Shown piece by piece: positions 10,485-21,949 of a DNA stretch of 64,000 nt. A program made the position numbers and the translations under genes. Within the stretch, counting starts at the first letter, position 1, and the number at the start of each line of letters is the position of its first letter. Below the pieces are notes generated by a model that worked only from the letters and a program-made list of their open reading frames with translations, ran no database searches and was not told the DNA's origin. Location: assembly GCA_030220185.1 (NCBI GenBank), contig JASPKZ010010239.1, forward strand, positions 1,568,001 through 1,632,000, given 5' to 3'. This stretch comes from Diploptera punctata (taxonomy: Eukaryota; Arthropoda; Insecta; Blattodea; Blaberidae).

Positions 10485-10559
10485 TGCTTGAGTCGGGATT
10501 TGAACTCGAGTCTCTAAAGTCTGTACCTTTAGCGCTCTAACCAACTGAGCTACCCAAGA
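10485..10559 (-). tRNA. tRNA-like sequence (left arm)
   Basis: A 75-nt cloverleaf can be drawn. It has an acceptor (TCTTGGG with CTCAAGC, end pair mismatched), TA, a D arm GCTC/GAGC, an anticodon arm CTAAAG/CTTTAG with loop GTACAGA, a 4-nt variable region, and a T arm with TTCAAAT. A- and B-box sequences are good. The anticodon stem is one pair too long and the nominal anticodon would be ACA, so the identity is doubtful. It is identical to the right-arm copy. It is likely a tRNA pseudogene or the head of a repeat, because a third partial copy exists at 45781-45828. Confidence 0.5.
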
Positions 10560-10905
10560 ATTCCAAGACAAACATACAATTTTCTTATACATGTAGTATT
10601 CTCAATTCACACAAGAGGTAGCGGAAATATCATTCAACTGCCATCTAGCGGCTAACCTAACAGTTAAGCAAATTATTAAAGAGAATATTTACTTTATAGC
10701 AGTAACGCTTGTATATATAGATATTATAAATATATTTTTGACATTTGGCAATGAAGGCAAATATGATATGAAAAGAAAAAAAAAATTAATAATTTGCTTA
10801 ACTGTTAGGTTAGCCGCTAGATGGCAGTTGAATGATATTTCCGCTACCTCTTGTGTGAATTGAGAATACTACATGTATAAGAAAATTGTATGTTTGTCTT
10901 GGAAT

Positions 10906-10980
10906 TCTTGGGTAGCTCAGTTGGTTAGAGCGCTAAAGGTACAGACTTTAGAGACTCGAGTTCAAATCCCGACTCAAGCA
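10906..10980 (+). tRNA. tRNA-like sequence (right arm)
   Basis: This is the exact inverted copy of 10485-10559, with the same cloverleaf, A box (TAGCTCAGTTGG) and B box (GTTCAAATCCC). The T-rich run at 10981-10992 could end pol III transcription. The overlapping ORF starting MYKKIVCLSWNSW is a shadow. Confidence 0.5.
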
Positions 10981-11509
10981 TCTTTTTTCTTTTCATATCA
11001 TATTTGCGCCTTCATTGCCAAATGTCAAAAATATATTTATAATATCTATATATATATATATATATATTCATTTCCCAAACTGGAGGCTGCCTGAAGACAA
11101 AGCATATTATTACGAAGATATTGCAAAGAATGTGTAGTTTGAATGAATAAACTTGTCTTTGTTAAATTACGTATAATTGAACATTATTTAACTGCAATTT
11201 ATGACGTAGCAGAAACAACTGTTGAGAGTTTAATAAATTAATGGAAAGAAGAATGACGTTCGGTTCGAATATGTATTGTATATTACGTGTATACCGGGAC
11301 ATAATGTATTTACTTCATGCTTACTTATAAACGCCCTGCCTCTCCTGAATTTCGTTTGTATTGTATTTGTGTATGCCTATACACATTTGTGTAGTTCCAG
11401 TTTACTGATTACTTTATATGGTAATATGGAAAGAAAGGATATATAATTTCATTCTAGATTTTATCTTGAAAACTGAGTAAAGCTAGGAGGAGAAAACAAA
11501 CACAGACTC

Positions 11510-11590
11510 GTTCTGCAGCGGTATTTAACTCTGGACCTCCGGAATACAACTATAAAACGCTACTGATAGAGCCATCTCTCTGTCTTTTTA
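11510..11590 (-). repeat. Possible tRNA-derived SINE remnant
   Basis: On the minus strand GATGGCTCTATCAGTAGCG followed by GGTCCAGAGTTAAATACC resembles spaced A and B boxes. No second copy is seen in the window. Confidence 0.25.
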
Positions 11591-11844
11591 TAAGGGAAGA
11601 TGGTTGCGAAGAAAACTCAAAGGTAATTCGTAATTAAATCATATGTCTCATTTCAAATATCTGACATTACAATATGTTTATGTTAATTAAAGGTACATTT
11701 ATCATATATATATTTGTTTTTAGATATCTTAAACCATTCAGTATGAAGTAATTCACAAATAATTCCGAAAAATCACCCTATTAGCAGCTACACTTTTCTT
11801 AAGAAAACTACTCGAGTTGGGGCAATAAAATATTATTGTCGATT

Positions 11845-12032
11845 TTGATTAAGGTCCGGGTCCATGTTTCGTACCCATATAATATAACTGGTACAATAAT
11901 AGTTTTATATATTTTCAGTTTAACGTTTTTTGAAAGGAGTTGGGACATCAAGAGTATCTGCAATGCATAATAGCACGCATTTCCAGAATTGAGCCTATGT
12001 TTAATTTCTTTGTGTATCTCGTTCCTAGTCTC
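11845..12032 (-). mobile_element. LINE-A internal fragment
   Basis: The minus strand matches the LINE-A stretch HKEIKHRLNSGNACYYALQ, then LLSKNVKLKIYKTIIVPVIL and YGYETWT. It is truncated on both sides and has no 3' tail, so it is a broken piece and not a fresh insertion. Confidence 0.8.
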
Positions 12033-12129
12033 TTCCTTTCTAATGTAAATTCCAATTTTTATCTTGGTTCCTTCCAGTATATATATTTCAAATCTAAATA
12101 TATGCTTGATGAACACAATAACTTTTAAT

Positions 12130-12900
12130 AAAGGTAGTTAATTAAAATCAGGTTCATAATTTTTAGGTATTAATTACTTTATCGTTCCGCATCACAATCG
12201 ATGTGCCTTATATAAAATTAAAAAAGTGTAACATAACAATTGCACTCTGATTTAATGGCAGCTTTAAGGTAGAATGTGGTGATTGGTGTAGCTGGTAAAC
12301 TTGCCTTAAGTCCGTCATAATGAGTGTAACAAGTGGTTTATGCTTATAAAACACAGTGTGAAATATGGAGCGCAGTTTATCTGCTGCAACATACATTGCG
12401 GATGTTTGCTGTGTCTGTAATCTGGCTTCACCAGGATCTCATGACTAGTGATTGATGAGGCAGCACAGTCAATACCTTTTATAATAATTACATATCGCCC
12501 CACCTGGTCCCACCTCTACATTTAACGTTTTACCAACCCTATAGATGTCATTTTTCTCACATCTCTTCTTTCTTTTATATGCCTATCAAACATCGAATTG
12601 GCCCAAAAATAAGCTGCAGTTCCTAATTTCTACTGCAGAAGTCATATTGGGGTTATATTCGTTAACGTGGCTAACTACATACCTTTACAGTTATACATTA
12701 CGGAATTTGCAAAAATAAGTTGGATTCTTTGATCTTTGCACGATGAAAAATGCCGTCAGTTTCGATTACATAATCTAGCTCCAAACTTATATTTACATTG
12801 TTGTATGATCAAAATATATATAAACGAAAATGCGCACAAGTTGTGCATTAGAGTTTTATTAGTTCACTTTGCTTTTGCAATCATTATGGATCTGTGCATG
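12130..12900. other. Unannotated spacer
   Basis: Only short unsupported ORFs on both strands (12208-12503, 12736-12960). No repeat from this window matches. Confidence 0.45.
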
Positions 12901-12904
12901 TCTC

Positions 12905-13110
12905 AATTAATGATTTGGGTCTTTTTTACATGCTGTGACGTGGTAACGATCGCAAGATAGTTCACAAAACTCGCACATGCATGCTGCGCCTGGGTCGTGG
13001 TAGGTCTTCATTTTACACACTTTGTGATGGTATCCATGTACTGCTAGGGAATTTACAAAATGGCGAAGATCTTGGTTTGTAGCCATCCACGTTCGATTTA
13101 CCATTGCTTC
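12905..13110 (-). pseudogene. LINE-L carboxy-terminal Cys/His-rich remnant
   Basis: The minus strand reads RTWMATNQDLRHFVNSLAVH, then GYHHKVCK, then YHDPGAACMCEFCELSCDRYH and a final Cys. The pattern HH..C, HD, C.C..C...C.RYH...C is shared with the end of the LINE at 37320-38210. It therefore appears to be a zinc-finger-like carboxy-terminal domain of that LINE family. Only this end survives here. Confidence 0.6.
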
Positions 13111-13694
13111 TGTTGCGTAAAATTCTATCCAAATTTATTTTCTCTTAGCTTGGAGCTCTGCTAGGAGATCTAAATGAAATCAGTTTCTGTTATAGATTGT
13201 AGATGAAGGTACTTTGTTGCAAGGTAAAAATGTCAACAGTTTCCTTTAGAGACTTTAGGGCTAATTGTTTCTTTATATAAACTGTTGCGTAATAAAAATA
13301 TCGGCCGTTTCGGTAACATTCTAGATGTATTGTTGAAAACGCAATAATTAATATTTAACAATAAAATCATATAAAAAGCAACGGTTTGCAGTCGTAATCT
13401 GGAATGTTGCTGTTGAAACTTTAAAAAAAAGTGCGGCTTATTTTCAGGTTAATATTGTGAACAGTAAAAAAAATCCTTAAATATGAATAAAAAAGCTGCT
13501 AAGCAAAATTTATCGATCTCAACTTTCAAGTAATACCTTAGTTGTCTGATAGATGTCTCATTGAGTCGGTATGTTGACCGCGTGCCATTCATGACATCTA
13601 TGAGCAAATAGGCTAACTAAATTAATTTGGCCTAGTAACTCCGAACAAAGGAAAGATTATGACTCAACATTGTGGCAAGCCATTATAGATAGAT

Positions 13695-13815
<121 letters not shown>

Positions 13816-15299
13816 GATATTATTTCGATATCTTCTAATTAAGTTGTTTCTTTAAGAAGTGAGCAAGTATTCTGAGTGTCGAAGTGAAGAAATTCAAGTA
13901 CGGCGGGAGTAACTATGACTGTCAGTGGCGGCCGGTGATAGGAAACGTGGAACTCAATTCAGACTACGTTTTCGGGAAAAACTGGATAATCCGATCAGGC
14001 ATTATGAACCCACACCAAACGCTACAGAGAACAGCCAAATGCCTCGTCTTCTAATTAGTGACGCGCATGAATGGATTAATTAGATTCCGTCTGTCTCTCT
14101 CTCTGCTAACAACCTGTTTTATGGCGATATGAATGATCATTTAGGGCAACAAGCATCATCAACCTTAGGAATTCGACATTGTTACGTTTGCAAACTCTGA
14201 ACTTACAGTTGTAAGTAAATGTGTATACCAGTTTTTTCTATTTTCAGTCTGAGTGAGGCTCATTTTCGTACTATTTTCTTCCCTTTTTCTCTCTTCCAAT
14301 ATAACGCTGCAACTTATACCGGAAGATAGTTTATTTTGGGTAAATACATACCTGTTTTGGACCAAAATTGTAAACTTAATTTAGATATCCTCCTATCCGG
14401 AAATTAAATACATTCAGTTAGCACTCTTATTGTTTTTGCTCATTTTGTACACATTGATTTATTAATTCTTAAACCGGTGAAACACTAATTACTCGTGCCA
14501 ATTATTTAAATTTATCGGTCCGCAGTGAAACAAGATCACATGTAACTGCGTTATTACTGTATATTATAATTGGACACTGGTTTTAACAATTTCTATTCGT
14601 TAATTTTTCTATTGTTTTATTAAAAATATTAAATAAATTCGACCAATATAGTTTATAGTATATATTGCCAAATTAAGGATTGACAAAATTTTACCAATGA
14701 CCCTTCCAAATAACGTGCCGTAATATACAACGTTCGGCATCTAAGAAGATAGTGTTATTACAAAATGGCATATTCCATGGATGATGTACTTAATGTTGAA
14801 GATGTTTCTTTATATAAAACATAAAGATGAAAGCAGATGTTTTTTTATCAAACATCTGCATATATGGGACTTCCTTCCAAAGTGATATCTAAGAATGATT
14901 CCATATACATAATGGCTGCCGTGACGATAATCAGTTGGATAGGTCATAATTATCAGCTCGAATACTAACAATATGACCTTTAGATGTCACTTCTGTGTTC
15001 ACTAAGGTCCTAGGTAGGAAAGTATATATATTATTTATACATTCATTAGCGTTGCAGTTGAAAACTGGGAGTAAAGTGCCGACAAATGTTGCCCAGATGT
15101 GTGTTATTTTAGGTTACAGGTTCTTTGTTTGTACTGTGAATCTACATTATGAGACATATGGCTTTGCTTTACTCCGACGAAAGCCACGCTTAAGAGATTT
15201 ACGCTCTCAAAACCCATCGAATACTGGTGGTTATAAACCCATGAAGCTAGGAACCAGAGATCAGAGCATGTAAACCATAGTCGAACAGAATCAACTCAC
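13816..15299. other. Unannotated spacer
   Basis: Apart from a short CT run at 14092-14104 nothing is recognised. The 92-codon plus-strand ORF at 14995-15273 lacks any motif I can place. Its carboxy half is basic and low in complexity, and I do not call it a gene. Confidence 0.4.
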
Positions 15300-15555
15300 T
15301 AAATTCCTCCACTGGTCCTTATAGTGAGCCATTAGAATTTTTCTTCTCATTCGTCTTCATAATTTGTAGGATTTTCATCCTATTTATTTCCAAAACACTC
15401 CTCGGAGGAAGACGTATGGATGTGCATCTACTATATATCCATCTCTTGGCTGGTTTTCCTCTTGTTATACTCCCATCCATTGGTCTATCTTCTTTAGCTC
15501 ATTTTGCAAGTCGGTTGTCTTCCATTCTTTCTATATGACTTTTCCAAAATTTCTT
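15300..15555 (-). mobile_element. LINE-K tail remnant
   Basis: With frame corrections the minus strand reads FWKSHIERMEDNRLAK and then DGSITRGKPAKRW. This is the tail signature (W.SHI.RM, GKPAKRW) of a decayed non-LTR element. It lies back to back with LINE-D on the other strand. Confidence 0.5.
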
Positions 15556-16165
15556 ATATCTATATTAAAACACCTACAAACCTGTGTTCTTCCAACACTG
15601 TTATATGGCTGCCAAACTTGGAATCTTACTGCCAAACTGAAGTACACACTCCAAGTATGCCAAAGGAAAATGGAGAGGAAAATCTTAGGCATAACTCTGA
15701 AGGACAGAATCTCGAATACAACACTTCAAGCGATATCCTCAACAACTGATCCCGCACAACAAGCCATCAGGAAAAAATGGAAGTGGGGAGGCCACGTCGC
15801 AAGAATACAGGACGACAGGTGGACAATAAAAACAACCATGTGGGACCCGTACACAGGCAAGAGACAGCGCGGAAGACCAAGACGACGATGGGCTGACATC
15901 TTCAAAGAACGAGCAGGGGCGCAATGGTCCAGAGTCGCCAGATGCAGGAAAATATGGAGAACGATGGAGAGCCAACTGTGTATTAACTAATCACAGAACA
16001 GACAGTGTATACAAACCAAGTGCTACATCCAAGTCAACGTCTCACCACGGAGTAGCTCACCGGGTGACACCTCTCAAATAGAGCTTAACCCCTGTACAGG
16101 GAGGCCTTTGCCCTAAAGGGACATATCAGGCTTTATTTATTTATTTATTTATTTATTTTATATTA
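15556..16165 (+). mobile_element. LINE-D 3' fragment
   Basis: The ORF 15535-15990 encodes LQTCVLPTLLYGCQTWNLTA, RKKWKWGGHVARIQDDRWTI, then GKRQRGRPRRRWADIFKERA and WSRVARCRKIWRTME. This is the post-RT tail of an RTE/jockey-type LINE. A non-coding 3' end (about 15991-16135) precedes TTTA repeats, the element's tail. The RT and endonuclease are missing. The frame is open for 151 codons, so this is one of the younger pieces. Confidence 0.85.
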
Positions 16166-16884
16166 AATTTAGTTATGTCTTCCCCTAATTTCTGTGTTGT
16201 TGTAAAGGTATGACAAAAATTGATGATTATATATTTATATACATTAGAATCCAAGTTCCTAAAATTCATTCGAATATCATTACAATTCCATGGTCATTCT
16301 CCAAGGATATCTTATTAAAATATTTTGAAATAATTTTTATTCTCACTCGTCCGATCTGTATGACCTTACTGGACTTATTAACCTTGTCCATATTAGGACA
16401 ATGTTATAAATTATAGTGTTCCTCGTTGTGGAGCTCACTCCATTTGATGAGCTCAAATTTACTGTTTGAATCTAGGTGTTTTTCAGGAAACAATCTAGTT
16501 TTCATTTTCTCATAGAGAGTGACAAAAACAAAATTATGTCTCTCTAAACCAGTTTTAGGTTCACATAAAGATACTCAAATTTAGAACCAATGAAAAATTT
16601 GTACTTCCAAAATTTATATTTGTTTATGATATAATATCTAGTAAAAGCATAAAATGTTATTTCTCACATTTACACTTCAGCACTATAGATGATTAAATAT
16701 CCATTTTAAAGTATGCTTCCTGGTGCAGAGAAAGAATTCCTGAATCACGTAAAGAAAAAACACTTAGGGATTCGCCAATGATCAATAACGTATAACAGGG
16801 AACGAAAATATCACAAAATTGGAAACCAATAACTAATAAAATTACGATTCTTGCCAGCTTTGAAATTAATTTCTTCCATTCGAA

Positions 16885-17665
16885 TAATAGTTATGTACGA
16901 AGTAGTGCATTACTAGTGAGAACGAGCTTCAGAGAGGGCCACTAAGTAAGTTCGAGACTAGTAATCTACTTACTTCCCTGAATTGCATAGGCTATGTAAT
17001 TTTGTTCACTCCTATATTATAATTTTTATGTTTAGTTTTTATATTTCGGGTGAATTTGTATCTTGGTTTGAAGAGTTCAATTGTCTGATAGCAAGGGAAA
17101 GTAGATAAAACAACTGCAATTGTTTATTGTTGTCTGAATAAATGGCATGCATTTTAAATAACAGATTCAGACTGCATATTAATTACATATAGGCCTACGA
17201 TTTATTGCGACGTAGAAAAGTGGCGAATGCTGCGGTTCATTATATACTACCAGCAAAATAAATATGTAGTAGTTCAATGGAGTTTATGAAAGATGAATTA
17301 CATAAAGTAGGCAAAAATATTGAAATAAATAAGAAAAATACTAATGAAAATCAATCAAATGTTGTGGCTAATGTTAATGATCTTAACAATTGTTCAATCA
17401 CTATAAATTTGAATTATCAAAGTGAGAAATAAGTGTGATACGATAAAATTGTATTGTATTACTCCATAAAATGTTGAGTAAGTAGGCCTAATGTTTCTAC
17501 ATTTTGAAGTCAATTACTTTTTTTTCTTCCCTAGGGAAGTAAGTTGAGCAATTATGTCTAGATGCCGTTGTCAATGGTCACCAAGACCTCTCTGGTAAAT
17601 TCAACTTACTTCCCTAAAACAGAGTGATAATTAGGCCATTATTAGTAAAGGAGTAAACAAAATCA
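16885..17665 (+). repeat. Repeat P, copy 2 (no insertions)
   Basis: This is the collinear relative of 1-2420 without the SINE, LINE-E or Penelope-like insertions. The three empty sites are at about 17013, 17328-17341 and about 17500. The terminal hairpin (GAAGTAAGT...ACTTACTTC) and the outer inverted block are present at both ends. No intact coding region. Confidence 0.8.
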
Positions 17666-18149
17666 ATTGTGAACCCTGCACTCGTATTCGCGCGTAATTC
17701 TAGTTCAAGAGACGAGCTCTTATTATTGAAAGTCTGTCACATATGATTGACCAAGTCTGTGCCAACATCACAGGGGGAAATTAAATTAAATGGAACGAAA
17801 TGAATGATGTGAGTGAAAGAAAGTGAAAAAATTAAGATATTATGAAGGAAGAAAAAGTAGAAACCTCGACAACAAAATAAGCTGGCTCCGAGTTTTCCAA
17901 CACGAAACACACATATAGTGATCGACACAGGAACTCAGGATCCGGAGGTTCCAGTGTTTAACCAGTATACAAACTGCATTTAAATACATTAATAACTGTC
18001 CTTTATTACTCATATTCTGATCCTATTAAATTACGTTCAATTTTGATATCGCACATTTACCCTGTCAATAATTTGAGTATCTTGCATTTCATTAAACAAT
18101 AAGTGGTAACGTCGTGTAAAAATAATGACAGAAAACAAATTCCTAAGAA

Positions 18150-18350
18150 AAAATACTGAAATGGGTGCCACCTGGTGGAATAAGAGGAAAGTAGCGAAAA
18201 TAATGTGGATTAATGGTGTTTCAAGCAGTATAAAAGTAAAAGCAATATATAATGGAGGTGGAATGACAAAAATGTGAAGAATGACAATAGATAATATTAC
18301 AGGAAAATGTTGAGGGATCTAATAAATAGATAAAAATAAAAGTATTTCAA
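18150..18350 (+). mobile_element. LINE-G tail remnant
   Basis: Similar to 36800-37010: KILKWVPPGG near 18160, then WINGVSSS and a RMTIDN-like ending. Heavily decayed. Confidence 0.5.
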
Positions 18351-18377
18351 ACGTAGATTAATTTTCTTTTATGTATT

Positions 18378-19097
18378 TACTTACTTACTTACTTACTCAC
18401 TGGCACTATCGAACCCGTAGGTTCATGGCCGCACGGACATAAGCTCTCCATACATCCCTATCCTGAGCTAATGCTTTCCAATCATTCCTTGTATAATCTA
18501 CTTCCCTCAAACCATAGTTAATGTTATTCTCTCACCTCATTCTTGGTCTACCAACTCGACGTTTTCCCTCTGGCTTTCCTACAAGAAGCTTCCATGCAAG
18601 TCTTTCATTTCCCATACGTGCAACATGTCCTGCCCATCGCAGTCTACGAGACTTAACTGTTCTTATTATATCTGGCTTCCTGTAAAGACCATGTAGTTCG
18701 TTGTTATAGTCTCCTCCATTCACCTGTCTGTTCATCTCTCTTTGGTCCAAAAATTTTCCTAAGTACTTTATTCTCAAATACTTGTAATCTCCTTTCCTCT
18801 CTTAAAGTAAGAGTCCATGTTTCGCAACCATATAATATAACTGGTAGAATAATTGTTTTATATATTTTCAGTTTAACGTTTTTTGAAAGGAGTTGGGACA
18901 TCAAGAGTCTCTGCAATGCATAATAGCATGCATTTCCAGAATTGAGCCTATGTTAATTTGTTTGTGCATCTCATTCCTATTTGTGATTATTGTTCCTTGG
19001 TATTTGAATTCAAGCACTTCCTCAAAATTTACCTCATTTGTCATTAGCTGTCCATTTTCATTATTTAATGGATTTCTATGTGTGACCATATATTTAG
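18378..19097 (-). mobile_element. LINE-A, 5'-truncated, with target duplication
   Basis: On the minus strand the 3' end is at 18378 with five GTAA units. Upstream are GRPRMR, the intact block NNELHGLYRKPDIIRTVKSR, then LYGCETWTLTLREERRLQVF and FEEVLEFKYQGTIITNRNEM. The 11-bp target duplication is TTTTATGTATT (18367-18377 and 19098-19108). The LINE abuts the MITE-like element starting near 19119. Stops separate the frames. Confidence 0.88.
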
Positions 19098-19118
19098 TTT
19101 TATGTATTACTACTAACA

Positions 19119-20017
19119 ATACTGAGCAACAAAAAATAAACTTTTTTTTGTCTCAGAAAGAACAATATGTGATTCTGATAGTATTTAATTCTCTGAATTC
19201 AAATATGATATGAGTTTTTCTCGATCACACAAGGATTCCGAGCAACAGGCATTTATAATTTCGAACACTTTAATATTTTCTACATTCGTAACTACACTAT
19301 ATTCGAGCATTCGGACTCATCTAGAAAGTACGAAATGATGATTTTCTGCTATATTTCGCCTGTGGAGCATCCCTCTTGATGGTCCAACAATAATCGGCCA
19401 CCATATTAGAATTCCATTTGCCTTGATATATCTTTTCCATAGCTGAAATCTCCTGATGAATGTGTTCCCCGTTTTATTTTACAATGGACAAATAGACGAA
19501 AAAATGTTTATTACAAAAATAATTATTTAAATCCATTAATTGAAATTGGTCCACCGCTGTGGTCTCGAGGTAGCGTGCTGCCTTGTCACGCAGCGGGCCC
19601 GGGTTCGATCCCCGGTCGGGGCAGTTTTTCTGGATGAGGTTTTTATCGGGGTTTTTCCTCACCTGTAAGACAAATGTCAGAAAAACTTTAAGGCCAAAAC
19701 GGTCCCCGAAATCATATAGCCATCATCATCATGATGATCCTTATCATTATCATCATCCTTCACCGGTGTGGAAAGCAACAGGAAGCTACCACACCAACAC
19801 AATTCCCTAGTAAAGCTGCAAGCATAGCATGAAAATGCTATGATTGCAGTGAAGGACCTGCCTTCCGGCAGAATTACTATGGATGGAATTGAAATTGATA
19901 TAAGAAAACTGTGGGTGATGGAGAAATTCCGAAAACATATTTGAAAACACGACGAAAAACTTTATTAAGTACAACTATTGGTACTCATGAGACAAAAATC
20001 ATGTTGACCAGTGTAAT
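19119..20017. mobile_element. MITE-like DNA element, copy 1, with SINE inside
   Basis: The stretch matches 56291-56832 throughout except for the SINE at 19549-19886. The ends form imperfect inverted repeats (start ACTGAGCAACA, end TGTTGACCAGT). On the minus strand about 19335-19478 encodes HQEISAMEKIYQGKWNSNM and then VADYCWTIKRDAPQ before a stop. The second copy conserves this peptide, so the element carries the end of a captured or ancestral protein. Confidence 0.78.
19549..19886 (+). mobile_element. SINE-1, copy d (full length)
   Basis: This copy has complete A- and B-box sequences (B box GGTTCGATCCC at 19602-19612), leader, CAT-rich middle and ATGG end. Its 11-bp target duplication is AATTGAAATTG (19538-19548 and 19887-19897). 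The empty target is preserved in the sister element near 56703-56713. This is the best reference copy of the family in the window. Confidence 0.95.
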
Positions 20018-20195
20018 GTTTTGAAGATATCGACCCATAACATTTTTTTTTTATTTTTAAAATTTGTACCTTATAGAAAAAGTCATCCCAAACTGTAATA
20101 ACTGCTGTTATGAACGTCGTTACACTATTAAAATTCAAAGCCTTTTTCAAATACATGCTTCATCCTCAGGAATTCTTATGGTACGATGTTCAAAC

Positions 20196-20426
20196 ATGAT
20201 TATTAAAAGTTCGAAGATAACTTTATTAATCTTGTTATTCTGTGAAGTAGGTTACAGACGTGATTTATTCTTGCTACAACAGGTAAAGAAGTGTATCGAT
20301 CACGTGTATCTTGAGAGCGATGTGTCCGCAGGTTGTAAAATGACGCTAACCTTTGTTAAGTATCCAATTTCAAGTCCGGTTATGTTGCAGTTAAGGGACT
20401 GCGAACTGTTAAATTGTTGTGTTTAA
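20196..20426 (+). CDS. Candidate small secreted protein (speculative)
   Basis: This ATG (context CAAACATGA, good for insects) opens a 76-codon frame. It starts MIIKSSKITLLILLFCEVGY, which looks like a signal peptide (basic residues, then a hydrophobic run). The remaining 56 residues are not low in complexity and carry five more Cys, ending NCC-Val. An AATAAA lies at about 20509. The family is not recognised. Against it: no homologue can be checked, the frame also opens upstream at 20064, and the surroundings are repeats. It may be a chance ORF or one exon. Confidence 0.2.
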   Translation: MIIKSSKITLLILLFCEVGYRRDLFLLQQVKKCIDHVYLESDVSAGCKMTLTFVKYPISSPVMLQLRDCELLNCCV

Positions 20427-20954
20427 TTGTACCAGAGCTATTATAGTGTAATAATCCGAAACTTGTAATTATTAAGACAAGGGGCCTTTATTAAAACAAT
20501 TTGCAGAGAAATAAAAGCGCACACTAAAATTAATATAGGAGCTCACATGTGAATTCCGAAGAAATTTAACACGATTACGGAAAGCAGTTTCTCTCAACTG
20601 ATGGCTCTCGTATTTCTTGGTAAATACTTAGAGTACTGTGAGAGATTTTTTTTCTTTGGCATAATGGTCATTAACTTATTATATTCCTTGCTTCCCAGTA
20701 TAGGTTTATTTCAATGGTTGTTATGACAGTCGTGCACCTTTTGAGATGTTCGAAAATGTGTGTTTTTGGGGATTTCCAAAAATGTTAAACTGTTAAACTT
20801 ATTGAAAGTTATTATATTTATTCCTAATATCTAATCCATTTCCTCTTCCGAGATGGGTGGTGTGCTATATCGATGAAGTCGTATTCCTATCAATGTAGAT
20901 TAGTCGTAGCCTGTCGCAAAAATACATAGTGTATATCTATATTTGTCGAATATT

Positions 20955-21066
20955 TATTTGTATTTGTGCTGGTTGAGTGGAAGAGAGGGCCTTATGGCCT
21001 TAACTCTGCCAGAATAAATAAAGAAATTTATTATTATTATTATTATTTTTATTATTATTATTATTA
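20955..21066 (+). repeat. Repeat Q 3' terminus plus TTA microsatellite
   Basis: GAGTGGAAGAGAGGGCCTTA, then TAACTCTGCCAGAATAAATA and TTA repeats (21028-21066). Same terminus as 7800-7880. Confidence 0.7.
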
Positions 21067-21301
21067 TAGCGTTTTCGATTGTTCTGGAATGTATATTATT
21101 TCTCTATTTTTTCCTGTTGTATGTGCGAACATAAAATAATTTAATCATCTAAAACAAGATGTAGTCTGAACTCCAGAAACCCTGCTGTTACGCATTATAT
21201 ATTTCAAATTATATAAAAAATTAAAATAAAGTGGTTATTTTTTCCAGTTGATAATATGGTAGCGAAATATGGCTCTTACTTTAAAAGTGAAGAAAATGTA
21301 C

Positions 21302-21350
21302 GATAATAATAATAGTAATATATTGCTACTGCTGCTGCTAATAATAATAA

Positions 21351-21390
<40 letters not shown>
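21302..21390. repeat. AAT microsatellite
   Basis: Interrupted AAT/TGC trinucleotide tract, mostly AAT. Confidence 0.9.
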
Positions 21391-21392
<2 letters not shown>

Positions 21393-21399
21393 TTACACA

Positions 21400-21545
21400 T
21401 ACAAACATACACTCATCTCACACTTATCTCTTCACAAAATACAAACAAATATCATCTGCGTAAAGTGATGTGCCGAAGTAGTCCGTAAATTACAAATACA
21501 CCACATAAGGCCATATATTGATCTGGAGCGGACTCGGAAACGTGA
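21400..21545 (-). pseudogene. Possible RT active-site remnant of a LINE
   Basis: On the minus strand YFGTSLYADDICLYF is visible near 21450-21490, a YADD-type polymerase box, ending at a stop. Too short for clade assignment. Confidence 0.35.
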
Positions 21546-21664
21546 AAAGTTTGCAGCTGGCATAAAAAAATATACAGTAATAATTTTATTAGAAGAAAAA
21601 TTGAACTGAAGAGAGACAAAATAATAGGCTAATAGAGGAAAACAATAAAAGTTCCTGATTTTTA

Positions 21665-21945
21665 TAAAGAACTAGATCTAATAAGAACAATTAAGTCTTA
21701 TAAATTATATTGGGTCGGGCATGTGGCATGAATGGGAAATAAAAGAGAGGATTGAAACTGCTTATTGAAAAAAAAACAGAAGGCAAGAATCCAATATGTT
21801 AACCAAGAACGAGATGGGTCAATTGTTTGAGGATGGTGATTTATACTGGTAACGATTGGAAAATATTAGCTCATGGTAGGAATGCACGTAACGTATGACC
21901 TCGAAGTAATGGAATTTCGGGTTTCATATTGCCAGTGAGTTAGTT
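21665..21945 (+). mobile_element. LINE-A tail, strongly decayed
   Basis: The order of LINE-A motifs is visible despite many substitutions: LIRTIKSY, GHVA, the DW.ILAHGRN region, and the CCAGTGAGTTAG terminus. It is older than the other copies. Confidence 0.7.
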
Positions 21946-21949
21946 GTAT

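Larger units (their letters stand above)
10468..10998. repeat. Large inverted repeat carrying two tRNA-like sequences
   Basis: Arms of about 212 bp (10468-10679 and 10786-10998) are almost perfect reverse complements, separated by about 106 bp. The spacer segment 10712-10781 is itself inverted downstream at 10983-11053, giving the order L, M, L', M' rather than a simple hairpin. Both arms contain the same tRNA-like sequence. Confidence 0.93.

Noticed and set aside
10873..11094. ORF MYKKIVCLSWNSWVAQLV on the plus strand (and its inverted twin)
   Set aside because: It is a translation of the tRNA-like sequence and flank. Such shadow ORFs are common over tRNA genes.
14995..15273. 92-residue ORF as a host gene
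   Set aside because: No recognisable motif, no start context or second exon signal, and it lies in unannotated AT-rich DNA. Not distinguishable from chance.
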